This document shows, piece by piece, positions 1 through 8,115 of a DNA stretch of 48,890 bases. Every line of letters starts with the position of its first letter. Position 1 is the first letter of the stretch. The DNA is from Planctomycetota bacterium (lineage in GTDB: Bacteria > Planctomycetota > UBA1135 > GCA-002686595): assembly GCA_012959785.1 (NCBI GenBank), contig DUCM01000004.1, forward strand, positions 1 to 48,890, given 5' to 3'. The notes beneath the pieces are model-generated. The model was not told the origin of the DNA. It worked only from the letters and a program-made list of their open reading frames with translations, and searched no databases. Both the position numbers and the translations under genes were made by a program.

Positions 1-151
1 CCGTCCAGGCCGACGGATCGCCAGGCGGCGGGCCGTCATAGACGAAGGGCGCGGCGAAACACAGGCCAGCCAGGGCGCCCAGGGTGAGTTGGGCCGCGGA
101 GAGACGCCTGCCGGTACGGGGACGAGTACGGGAGAAGTGAGAGTTTGACAT
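1..151 (-). CDS. Secreted protein, N-terminal fragment (cut by window edge)
   Basis: An ATG at 151 reads leftwards for 50 codons without a stop and runs off the window. The peptide begins MSNSHFSRTRPRTGRR, a strongly basic n-region, followed by a hydrophobic stretch (LTLGALAGLCFAA) and then a Pro/Gly-rich segment. This is a typical Sec signal peptide, so the product is probably exported. No domain can be recognised from so short a piece. It is divergent from the cytochrome gene at 869 and separated from it by about 700 bases. Confidence rests on the signal peptide and the open frame only. Confidence 0.55.
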   Translation of the reverse strand, partial: MSNSHFSRTRPRTGRRLSAAQLTLGALAGLCFAAPFVYDGPPPGDPSAWT

Positions 152-868
152 AGCTAAAATTAGGGGCGAGAAAATGTTGAGGAGGCTGGAATCCTCAAAG
201 AGACTGGTCTGCCGAAAGAAAGGGATAAGGGGTGCCTTCCGGTGAGCAACCCCACATGCAAGTGGGTTTCTGCCGCAGGGAAGCACAGTTCCTACATATC
301 GAAGCTACCCCGAAACCTGGGGGCCGGTCGGAGAGTTGGCGCGAGTCCTCAGATTGCCCGCCACGCCCCACCACACACAGATACAGATACAGATACAGAC
401 ACCCCTGCGGACAGGCCGTAGCCCACAAGAATGCCCGCCTGCCATTTCGCACGAAATGACCAGGCAAGGAAGGGGACAGGGAGTCACCAAACGCTGACCG
501 TCGCGCAAGCTGGCGCGTCTACGATGGCCCACAACCGAAAGCGCCCCGGCAGATTCCCGGGGCGCATCACTTGCCGGCCTCTTCAAACCATGCCGCTACA
601 GCACATGCGACATCTTGCAATTTTTGACCCCACGGCTTCAGAATCGAGGTATACCTAGGTTGTCCTGTCCAGAGATAGGGTACCCACGGGTGCCCCACTC
701 CAGGCAAGCAGCAACCCCACCTCCTCCATGCTAGGGCTCTCTTCAAGAGGGCTGGCGGGAGGCTTACCGGTGTCGGAATCGGGGCCGACTGAGCCCAAGT
801 GGTGCACTCGAAGTGCGCCCTTGCAAGCAAGCGGCCCTGGGACCCCCCCAACCAATTTTCGTTGTCCC
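152..868. other. Intergenic stretch without a convincing gene
   Basis: About 717 bases between two divergent secreted-protein genes. It holds a short tandem hexamer (atacag, three copies, about 379-398), two adjacent small hairpins (about 229-253 and 251-266), a 9-bp perfect hairpin at 541-565, and a 10-bp palindrome aggtatacct at 647-656. The small ORFs here overlap each other on both strands and read through the hexamer repeat as Tyr-Leu or Tyr-Arg repeats, so I do not call them genes. I recognise no riboswitch family in it. Confidence 0.5.
541..565. other. GC-rich hairpin, possible terminator of an unannotated transcript
   Basis: gcgccccgg (541-549) and ccggggcgc (557-565) pair perfectly over 9 bp with a 7-base loop. 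No gene ends next to it on either strand. Read on the minus strand it is followed by a short T-containing tract (tttcggttg). It could end a small RNA or be a structural element of the leader of the cytochrome gene. Confidence 0.35.
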
Positions 869-3800
869 ATGTATGACTCCCCGCAGCAGGGCTCGAGGTT
901 CACTCGTAGCCAACCCCTATTGTCCCGGACAAGAACAGCCAGCCTCTGTCTGGCCAGCTTTCTAGTCGCATTCACCGCCGCCGAGGGCCTGGCGCAGCAG
1001 CCGGGCACCCGGACTGGCATGAATGCTCCGAACCCTAACGGCGGCGCCCGCCACATCCCGGGAGTCATGCCGGATATACCCCTCGTGGGTGTCCCGGTTC
1101 CCCTGCCTGTCAACTTGGACGAATTCGTCGTGGACTTTGATGCCGCCGTGCGCCTGGGCAAGGCCTTCTTCTGGGATATCCAGGCCGGTTCAGACAGCAT
1201 GACCGCCTGTGCCAGTTGCCATTACTCAGCGGGTACGGACATCCGTAACAAGGGCACCCTGAACCCCGGCCACGATGGAATTTTTTCGACCCTGGCCAGC
1301 GGAGATGGCGGAGCGAACTACACCAATAGTTCCAGCGACTTCCCCTTCCACAAGCTCACGGATCCCAACAACGCGGAGGCCGATGTGCTCCAGAGCATCA
1401 ATGATGTCGTGGGGACCGCGGGCGTTATGAATCGCATCTTCGACAAGATCGTTCTGGGTCAAGGCGTCGAGGATGGCAGTGTCGATACGGAGACTACCTT
1501 CCATGTGGGCGGCACCCATTTGCCCCAGGTCACTGGGCGCCAGGCGCCCACGGTGATCAACGCGATATTCAATCATCGCCAATTCTGGGACGGTCGCGCC
1601 GACTTCAACTTCAACGGTGTCAACCCCTTCGGTGACCGTGACACGAACGCTCAGGTGCTCGAACTACAGGCCAATGGCAGCCTGGACTGGGTGCACATCT
1701 CAGTCGAGCAGGCTTCCCTGGCCAGCCAGGCAGTGGGCCCCCCCGGCTCCGATGTGGAGATGGCCTGGGAAGGCCGGAGCTTCAAGGAAATGGGGCGCAA
1801 ACTGCTCTCCCTGGCCCCCTTGGGCGAGCAGATGGTGGACCCCACCGATTATCACCTGGGCGGCTATTCAGCCAGTCCCAACCGCGGCCTGCTCACCTCG
1901 AGCAGCTACGCAGGCATGATCGCCGATGCTTTCCACGACAAGTGGACAGCTGGCAATGGCATGGTGGACGGCTTCTCCCAACTCGAACATAACTTCTCCC
2001 TCTATTGGGGCCTGGCGATTCTCTGCTATGAGTCGGAATTGGTCTCCGACCAGGCTCCCTGGGACCTTTGGATGGCTGGCGACAAGAACGCCCTCACGGA
2101 CCAAGAGAAGGAAGGCATGGGCCGCTTCTTCAGCGGTGGCGCAGCTTGTTTCGGCTGTCACTTCGGCCCCGAGTTCGCCGGCGGCACGGTTTCCCAGATC
2201 AACGATCCCATCGAAGGCAATGGTTCCGGGGTTGAACGCATGGGCATGGCCAACAGCGAGCAAGAAGCTGCGCTGCTGCTCTCGACCATCCCTGGCCCCA
2301 CCAATCCCCATGTGGAGGGCCACGATGTGATCTGGCACCTCGGTTTCGATCCCCGCGGCATGCTGTTGGAGATCATCCGCCCGGACACCAACCAGGTTTT
2401 GGCCCACGGCTCGATCCCTACCAGCTCTGGCTGCACAGAGACCTCGCTCGCAACGACATTGAACGAAGGCCCGGGATTCCCCACGGGACCGATTAACCCC
2501 CTCGAGCCGGAACCGCCGGCAGAGTTCGCAGTCGCCCTCGACGTCCTGGGTGAGCTCCTGCCCGATGGCTCCTGCGCCCTGATGCTGGAGATCGAGGGCG
2601 AGGTTGTGCCCGGCGCGGGAACGCCTGGAGGCGACTATCCGGTTCTGATCAACGGCCAACAGGTCGGCGTCCTGGTTATGCCTGTCGCCGGACCCTTCGC
2701 GATCTACGATGTGGGTTATTACAACATCGGCGTTCGCCCCACCACCGACGACTTCGGCGGAGGCGGCAGCGTCCCCTTCGGCCCCATCTCGATCGCGGCA
2801 CGGCTCCAGGCTGGGGACCCCACTGTCGGGCACCTCGACCTCTCGGTTCCCGTCGCAGTCGACGAGCGCATTGCCGTCAACGGCACTTTCCGGGCGCAAT
2901 CCCTGCGGAACATCGCTCTGACCGGCCCCTACATGCACAACGGATCGATGGCGACCCTGGAGCAGGTGGTCCAGTTCTATGCCCGCGGCGCTGACTTCTT
3001 CGCCGAGAACATCGACGACCTCGATCCCGAGGTGGCTGGTGTTGGATCGTTGCGCAACAAGGCCGACAAGCAAGCGGCCCTGGTGGCCTTCCTCAAGAAC
3101 GGGCTCCTTGACCCGCGAGTGAAATTACAATCCGGCCCCTTCTCGCACCCCTCCCTGCCGATCAAGATCGGCGTGGTTGGCGACGAGCAGGGTGTCCTGG
3201 ACGACGGCAACGGTGAGGGCGTGCTCGAGATCTTCGAAATACCCGCCACCGGCATGAACGGTGGCCAGCCCCTCGATGAGTTCATCGACCGCCTCAGCGC
3301 CGACATCGAAGTCGCGGTCGGCGGCGTCGATGGCGCTCTCCCGGGCCCCGCCACCACCATCGAGGAAGCCGGCCTCTTGGGCTGCGGCCCGGCCGCCTTT
3401 GTACTCGATGCGACGCGCGTGGTGCGTGTCTCGCTGACGAAAGCGCCCGTTGCCTCGGTGTCGATCTCCTACGCGGTGAGTGATACTACGGTTCTGGATC
3501 CTCTCGTCGGGCTGCCCGATCTGGTCTTCACCACCGAGGATTGGTTCCATCCCCAGGAGATCGTGATCATAGGCCACCAAGATGGTGTCGTCGACGGCAT
3601 CCAGACGGCTTCCCTGGTCTTTGGATCGGTCAATAGCGTGGACCCTGCCTATGCGGGCCGGACCCTCGCAGACATCGAATTCACTGTGCTTGACACCAGT
3701 GCAGTGGCCAACACGGTCTTCGTCGATTCCTTCGCCACGAACGAGTTTGTCAACGGTTCAGAGGCCTTCCCCTTCCACTCCCTGGAAGAGGCTCTTGGAT

Positions 3801-4894
3801 GCAACGCACCTGGAGATCCGGGTGGTGGTCCTGGTCAGGAAGACCTGATCATCCTGGGAGCCGGAGTCCACAATGCGCATGCCGTCTTCAACGGCAGTCC
3901 AGTGCGTCTGATCTCCACCCAGGGGGCGATCCTGCAAGGATCGGGCACAGGCCCTGTGCTGACCTTCTTCGGCGCCTCGACCTCCGGCAGTTCTGTCGAG
4001 GGCATCGAGCTGCGAGGAGGCGCTGGCGAAGCCGGTGGCGTGTTTGTCACGAACGGTGCCGCGGTGACCCTCATCAACTGTGTCATCACCGGCAACTCCG
4101 GCAGCCTGGCCGGAGGTGTGGCGACCCGCAACGGAGCGGATGTGACCCTTGTTGGTTGCCGGGTGGAAAACAACAGTTCGCTGAACGGCCCCGGGGGCAT
4201 CGCCCTCGATGGCGGCTCGGGCTCCATCGGAACCTGCGTCATCAGCGGCAACATGGGCGGCCAGGCCGGCGGGGGCATCAGCGCCCGCAACGCGGGCCAC
4301 CTGTCTATCCAGTCCTGCCTGATCTCGGGCAACACGGCCCCCAAGGGCGGTGGGATCTACGTCGAGGGCGGTTCTCTGACCCTCCACGACACCCGTGTAA
4401 TCTTCAACTCCTCCCAGACGACTGGCGGCGGTGTGCATGTCCTGAACTCGACCCCGGTTGTGATCAGCGGCTCGAAGGTGACGGGCAACACGGCCCTGAT
4501 CGCGGGCAGTGGGCTCTGGATGGATGGCGGCTCCCTCGTCGCCACCCAGGCCACCATCGCCTCGAACTCTGGTGCCGAGATCTTCGTGAAGAACTTGACG
4601 GCTGTTTCCCTGAACAGCTCGATCGTATGGGACGAAGGCAGCGGCGCTGCCATTGAAAGCCCCAGCAGGGTCCCCTTGCATGGCTCCCTGGACTACTCGA
4701 TTCTCGACTACGACGGTTTTGACGCCGCATCGGGCACGCCGCTCTCCGCGGACCCCCTGTTCGTCGACGCCGCTGCGGGCAACCACGCTGTCCTGCCCGG
4801 CTCGCCGGCCATCGACGCCGGCGACCCAACCTTGCCGAGTGACCCCGACGGAACTCAAGCCGACATGGGCTCCCACACGATTCTCGGCGACTGA
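869..4894 (+). CDS. Di-haem cytochrome c peroxidase (MauG-like) fused to right-handed beta-helix
   Basis: A 1341-residue exported protein. I chose the ATG at 869 rather than an upstream start (728) because it gives a good signal peptide: basic region, then TASLCLASFLVAFTAAEGLAQ. Two CxxCH haem-binding motifs are visible: CASCH at residues 114-118 and CFGCH at 427-431. The segment around MHNGSMATLEQVVQFYARG (about 687-705) is typical of the C-terminal half of the bacterial cytochrome c peroxidase/MauG family, which reduces peroxide or oxidises protein residues in the periplasm. From about residue 948 to the end there are Gly/Asn-rich repeats of the parallel beta-helix type (GNSGSLAGGV, GNTAPKGGGI), ending DPDGTQADMGSH, a form common at the ends of planctomycete beta-helix proteins. 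The haem sites are about 310 residues apart, longer than in classical peroxidases. No Shine-Dalgarno is obvious. Confidence 0.85.
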   Translation: MYDSPQQGSRFTRSQPLLSRTRTASLCLASFLVAFTAAEGLAQQPGTRTGMNAPNPNGGARHIPGVMPDIPLVGVPVPLPVNLDEFVVDFDAAVRLGKAFFWDIQAGSDSMTACASCHYSAGTDIRNKGTLNPGHDGIFSTLASGDGGANYTNSSSDFPFHKLTDPNNAEADVLQSINDVVGTAGVMNRIFDKIVLGQGVEDGSVDTETTFHVGGTHLPQVTGRQAPTVINAIFNHRQFWDGRADFNFNGVNPFGDRDTNAQVLELQANGSLDWVHISVEQASLASQAVGPPGSDVEMAWEGRSFKEMGRKLLSLAPLGEQMVDPTDYHLGGYSASPNRGLLTSSSYAGMIADAFHDKWTAGNGMVDGFSQLEHNFSLYWGLAILCYESELVSDQAPWDLWMAGDKNALTDQEKEGMGRFFSGGAACFGCHFGPEFAGGTVSQINDPIEGNGSGVERMGMANSEQEAALLLSTIPGPTNPHVEGHDVIWHLGFDPRGMLLEIIRPDTNQVLAHGSIPTSSGCTETSLATTLNEGPGFPTGPINPLEPEPPAEFAVALDVLGELLPDGSCALMLEIEGEVVPGAGTPGGDYPVLINGQQVGVLVMPVAGPFAIYDVGYYNIGVRPTTDDFGGGGSVPFGPISIAARLQAGDPTVGHLDLSVPVAVDERIAVNGTFRAQSLRNIALTGPYMHNGSMATLEQVVQFYARGADFFAENIDDLDPEVAGVGSLRNKADKQAALVAFLKNGLLDPRVKLQSGPFSHPSLPIKIGVVGDEQGVLDDGNGEGVLEIFEIPATGMNGGQPLDEFIDRLSADIEVAVGGVDGALPGPATTIEEAGLLGCGPAAFVLDATRVVRVSLTKAPVASVSISYAVSDTTVLDPLVGLPDLVFTTEDWFHPQEIVIIGHQDGVVDGIQTASLVFGSVNSVDPAYAGRTLADIEFTVLDTSAVANTVFVDSFATNEFVNGSEAFPFHSLEEALGCNAPGDPGGGPGQEDLIILGAGVHNAHAVFNGSPVRLISTQGAILQGSGTGPVLTFFGASTSGSSVEGIELRGGAGEAGGVFVTNGAAVTLINCVITGNSGSLAGGVATRNGADVTLVGCRVENNSSLNGPGGIALDGGSGSIGTCVISGNMGGQAGGGISARNAGHLSIQSCLISGNTAPKGGGIYVEGGSLTLHDTRVIFNSSQTTGGGVHVLNSTPVVISGSKVTGNTALIAGSGLWMDGGSLVATQATIASNSGAEIFVKNLTAVSLNSSIVWDEGSGAAIESPSRVPLHGSLDYSILDYDGFDAASGTPLSADPLFVDAAAGNHAVLPGSPAIDAGDPTLPSDPDGTQADMGSHTILGD

Positions 4895-4926
4895 GCCCCA
4901 AAGCTCGCCAGCCAATTTTTTAAGGC

Positions 4927-4954
4927 GCCCGGCCTCCCACCACGGAGGTCGGGC
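4927..4954. terminator. Bidirectional terminator hairpin between convergent genes
   Basis: Arms gcccggcctcc (4927-4937) and ggaggtcgggc (4944-4954) pair over 11 bp with one G-T wobble and a 6-base loop. It lies between the stop of the cytochrome gene and the stop of the convergent M28 peptidase gene. On the plus strand it is followed by a pyrimidine-rich tail (tctactcattc). A run of T precedes it at 4915-4921. Confidence 0.65.
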
Positions 4955-4993
4955 TCTACTCATTCGGGGAACAAACTACCCTGACACCGGGGG

Positions 4994-6430
4994 CTAGCGA
5001 CGCTGACCTGGTTGTTGGCCGGGCAGCCAGATGGGGTCGAGGGAACCTGTTGCGACGAGGGACAAGGCCTCGAAGGCGACCTTGGTGGCGGCTTCGAGGT
5101 GGGCATAATCGAGACTGTCGGCGTCGTCTCTGGGCGTGTGGTAGTCCTTGTGCAAGTTGTAGCTCGACAGGGTCTGGCCTACGATGCCGCGACGCACGAA
5201 AACGATGTTGTCCGAACGCTGGAAGAAATTCTGCTGGGGGTGGGGATCGTCGAAGATATCCAATTTGGCCTCCTCGAAGGCGGCCAGCAAGTTGGTGCGC
5301 GCCCCACCGGTAAGCCACAGGTTGCCCGAACCGCCAATGCTCTCGTCGGGACGCCCCAGCATCTCGAAGTTGAGGTTGAGAACGGTCTCTTCGAGGGGCG
5401 TCGAGGGATGATCAAGGTAGTAGGTCGTGCCCACGATGCCGATCTCCTCGGCCGTGGCGAGGAGGAAGATCAACTCGCGTGCCGGTGCTGGCCCGGCGGC
5501 GCAGGCTGCGGCCAACTCCAACACGCATGCCACCCCCGAAGCGTCATCGTCGGCGCCGTTGAAGATCGTGTCCGCGGTCTCTCCTGCGCCCGGGATCGCG
5601 CGTATGCCCAGGTGGTCGTGGTGAGCCGAGATGACGACGGCTTCGCGGGCCAACTCGGGCCGCGCTGCGCTGGCCACACCCGGCAAGCGACCGACAACAT
5701 TGAAACTGGGCCGGGGCTGGAGCTCCCAGTGCAGGTCGAAGGCGAGACTTGCCCTGCCTTCTTCCTCAACAGCAGCCACGATGAGGGCGCCAAACTCCTC
5801 TCCGTACTCTAGCCAGGCAACGGACGTCTCCTGGGTCTGGGGGGGCAAGTGCAAACGACCGACAGCAGGCGGCTCAGGGTTCGCGGGCGACTCGCGTCGG
5901 GCTGGCGACAGGACCAGTCCAAAGCCGCGGCCATGGGAGAAACCTGCCTTCCTCAGCCAACTGCGCGCCCGGGAACGGTGCACGGCGACGAAGCACAAAC
6001 AGGTTTCCGCATCAGCCTCGTCGGGCAAGTCCTCCGCCACACGCACGAGGACGACTTGCACCTCGCCGCCGGGGCTGCCCTGGCGCACGACGAAGTCCGC
6101 ACCATGGGTCGCGTTGCGTTCTTGAGCGGCCAAGAGCCGCAACTCGGGCAGGGCGCTGTAGCGCTCGCGCTGAAAGGGCACGAGTTGCAAGAAGCTCTTG
6201 TCATCGCCCGCGGGTTCAAGGCCACACTCGGCCAGGGCTTCGGCGAGGTAGTGCGCCACGGCGACACTTTCAGGGCTGCCAGCCTTGCGTCCGGCCAACT
6301 CGTCGGAGGCCAGGAAACGCACATGCTCTTCAAGGTCGGCGCGCAGGATCGCCGGAGTTACTTGGGCCGCCAAGGGGGCGCATAACCCGGCCCAGACCCC
6401 AAATAATCGGAGGAGCCTCTTCACGGACAC
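4994..6430 (-). CDS. M28 family zinc metallopeptidase (aminopeptidase-like), exported
   Basis: 478 residues. The start is GTG at 6430, with GAGG about 8 bases upstream, and gives a signal peptide (VKRLLRLFGVWAGLCAPLAAQ). M28 peptidases use two zinc ions to cleave N-terminal residues. The expected ligand motifs are present in order: AHHDHLG with His/Asp at about 270-272, NGADDDASG at 291-299, the catalytic Glu pair TAEEIG at about 327-331, and a late DYHTPRDDAD segment supplying the final His. The stretch before the peptidase core (about 60-240) is longer than in minimal M28 enzymes and probably contains the inserted protease-associated-like region. It follows the 85-residue aminotransferase-like gene by 37 bases and is probably co-transcribed with it. 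Confidence 0.88.
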   Translation of the reverse strand: MSVKRLLRLFGVWAGLCAPLAAQVTPAILRADLEEHVRFLASDELAGRKAGSPESVAVAHYLAEALAECGLEPAGDDKSFLQLVPFQRERYSALPELRLLAAQERNATHGADFVVRQGSPGGEVQVVLVRVAEDLPDEADAETCLCFVAVHRSRARSWLRKAGFSHGRGFGLVLSPARRESPANPEPPAVGRLHLPPQTQETSVAWLEYGEEFGALIVAAVEEEGRASLAFDLHWELQPRPSFNVVGRLPGVASAARPELAREAVVISAHHDHLGIRAIPGAGETADTIFNGADDDASGVACVLELAAACAAGPAPARELIFLLATAEEIGIVGTTYYLDHPSTPLEETVLNLNFEMLGRPDESIGGSGNLWLTGGARTNLLAAFEEAKLDIFDDPHPQQNFFQRSDNIVFVRRGIVGQTLSSYNLHKDYHTPRDDADSLDYAHLEAATKVAFEALSLVATGSLDPIWLPGQQPGQRR

Positions 6431-6467
6431 AGCCTATCCTCGGGAATTGTCTCCGCTGCCCACACCC

Positions 6468-6725
6468 TCAGGCGACCAAGTCGCGCAGGGTCTTGAGCAG
6501 AGCTTCGTTGGCCTTGGGCTCGCCCACATGCACCCGCACGGCGCCGCTCACCTGTCGCGGAACCTGCATGACCCCGGGGGCCATGCGGCGGTTGACCTTG
6601 CGAGCGAGATCCGAAGGCTTGGCCACCTCGAGCAGAATCCAGTCGCCAATCGACGGCATGGGTTGGATGCCGGGAATCGATGCCAGGCGTGAATAGAAGC
6701 GCTCCTTCTCGTCGCCACTGATCAT
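6468..6725 (-). CDS. Orphan C-terminal domain of a HisC-type aminotransferase
   Basis: A complete 85-residue frame with a strong ribosome site (AAAGGGG, 7 bases before the ATG). It reads like the small C-terminal domain of histidinol-phosphate/class I-II aminotransferases: a PSIGDWILLEV strand, then helix SDLARKVNRR, and the closing GAVRVHVGEPKANEALLKTL, matching the usual R-x-T-x-G-x-x-x-x-N-x-x-L pattern. The PLP-binding large domain (with the catalytic Lys) is absent, and the frame immediately upstream holds no aminotransferase sequence. It could be a decayed aminotransferase tail or an independent small protein. The good ribosome site and intact frame favour an expressed gene. It is divergent from thrB. 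Confidence 0.6.
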   Translation of the reverse strand: MISGDEKERFYSRLASIPGIQPMPSIGDWILLEVAKPSDLARKVNRRMAPGVMQVPRQVSGAVRVHVGEPKANEALLKTLRDLVA

Positions 6726-7119
6726 CTGTATGCCCCTTTTTTTGGCCCCATGGCCTTTCGGCGCCTTGCACCCCGGCTGACGGGTCTGTCCGTCAGCTGG
6801 TCGCCCAACGCTCTTTGGTGTGAATCGGTTGTGAGTCTCTATCCGGGGTGCTGTCTGGCCCCCCCGAGGGCCATGCTGGGGATCTGCAGCAGCTTCTGGC
6901 TGCCCTTGGTCCCCACCCCCCTGCCGGGTCGCCCGGTGGCTCGCGCCTCAAGTCGAGACCCAGCCTCGGCGAAAACCACCGTATCTTGTGGTGTGAGATC
7001 CTCCTAGGACAACCTGATGGGGTTGCCTGGGATTCCCCGGATTGGGAATTGGTTGGATTGGGGTTCTGCTGGGATTCCACCCTTGCGCCGGGGCCCGGGG
7101 GATCCATTCTGGGCGGCCC
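6726..7119. other. Divergent intergenic region (thrB / orphan aminotransferase domain)
   Basis: 394 bases with no supported gene. It contains a perfect 8-bp hairpin, gctgacgg (6776-6783) with ccgtcagc (6790-6797) and a 6-base loop, and a G-rich stretch at about 7013-7080 with repeated ggatt/gggattcc units. Promoters for both flanking genes should lie here, but I cannot assign -35/-10 elements with confidence. Confidence 0.4.
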
Positions 7120-8076
7120 ATGGAACCCGCTCCCCTCTCGCCCGCTCGCGTCCGAGTCCCCGCCTCCACCAGCAACCTCGGCCCGGGCTTTGACTTCCTG
7201 GGCCTTTGCCTCGAACTGTTTCTGGAAGTGCGCCGCGAAGATGTGGACGGCACAACCCACGAAGTCGTCCGCGCTGAAGATGAAGCAGCCCACTGGCCCC
7301 TGGAGAACAACCTTCTGTGTCGCGCCTTCGATACCAGTCTGCGCACGGCGGGCCTTGCGCCGCGCCCCTCGCGCTTTAAAGTGCGTTCAGAAATCCCCCT
7401 CGGGCGCGGCCTCGGCTCGAGCGGTGCAGCCGTCGCCGCGGGACTCTGCCTGGGGCTTCAAGCGGCGGGGCACGACATTCCACAGGCGGACTCAAGGGAA
7501 CTCACCTGTCTCGCCGAGCTCGGTCTCGCCCTGGAAGGCCACCCCGACAATTCGAGCGCTTCCCTTGTGGGAGGTTGCACCCTGGCCGTCCCCGTCGGCG
7601 CGGGCCGCCTCCGCATCGTGCGCCAGCCCCTGGCGCAGAACCTGATCTTTGGCGTGGCCTGGACCTCGGAGCAACTCGCCACTGACGCGGCACGGGCCGC
7701 GCTGCCGGGCGAAGTGCCCTTCGCTGTTGCCGTGGAGAACCCGCGGCGCTTGGCGCTCTTGCTCGAAGGCCTGCGTCTGGGCCAGGACGATTTGATCGCC
7801 CTCGGCATCGAGGATCGTCTGCATGTCGAGGCCCGACTGGCCTTGATTCCCGGTGGCCGCGCCGCCTTGGACGCGGCCCGCGAAGCCGGCGCCGCGGGGG
7901 CCACGGTGAGTGGCAGCGGTTCGGCCCTGGTCGCGGTCGCGACCGATGCGGAAGTTGCACGGCACGCCGCCGCGGCCATGGCCGAAGAACTCGGCCACCA
8001 TGCCGATTGGACGACTGAACGCGTCCTCAAACCTGCGCGGGAGGGCGCTACCCCGGTAGGCGACCTCAAGGGGTGA
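7120..8076 (+). CDS. thrB: Homoserine kinase (GHMP kinase family)
   Basis: 318 residues from the ATG at 7120. An upstream in-frame start at 7042 would add a non-homologous leader, so I reject it. ThrB phosphorylates L-homoserine with ATP in threonine biosynthesis in the cytoplasm. Visible GHMP motifs are the N-terminal VRVPASTSNLGPGFD (11-25), the ATP-binding glycine-rich loop PLGRGLGSSGAAVAAG (93-108), and the C-terminal motif GATVSGSGSALVAVA. Length and order fit homoserine kinase rather than mevalonate-type GHMP enzymes. The next gene (sulfatase-like lipoprotein) begins about 39 bases downstream on the same strand, but no functional link is evident. Confidence 0.88.
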   Translation: MEPAPLSPARVRVPASTSNLGPGFDFLGLCLELFLEVRREDVDGTTHEVVRAEDEAAHWPLENNLLCRAFDTSLRTAGLAPRPSRFKVRSEIPLGRGLGSSGAAVAAGLCLGLQAAGHDIPQADSRELTCLAELGLALEGHPDNSSASLVGGCTLAVPVGAGRLRIVRQPLAQNLIFGVAWTSEQLATDAARAALPGEVPFAVAVENPRRLALLLEGLRLGQDDLIALGIEDRLHVEARLALIPGGRAALDAAREAGAAGATVSGSGSALVAVATDAEVARHAAAAMAEELGHHADWTTERVLKPAREGATPVGDLKG

Positions 8077-8115
8077 GCTACCATCGTGGGGTATACTGCC
8101 CCACATAACCTCAGT

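Noticed and set aside
229..330. Riboswitch (cobalamin or cyclic-di-GMP type)
   Set aside because: The hairpins do not carry the conserved cores of these classes as far as I can tell by eye.
375..402. CRISPR-like or satellite repeat
   Set aside because: Only three copies of a 6-base unit without spacers; a simple-sequence tract.
195..586. Small ORFs with YLYLYL or RYRYRY runs
   Set aside because: They translate the atacag hexamer repeat on both strands, overlap one another and lack ribosome sites or recognisable domains.
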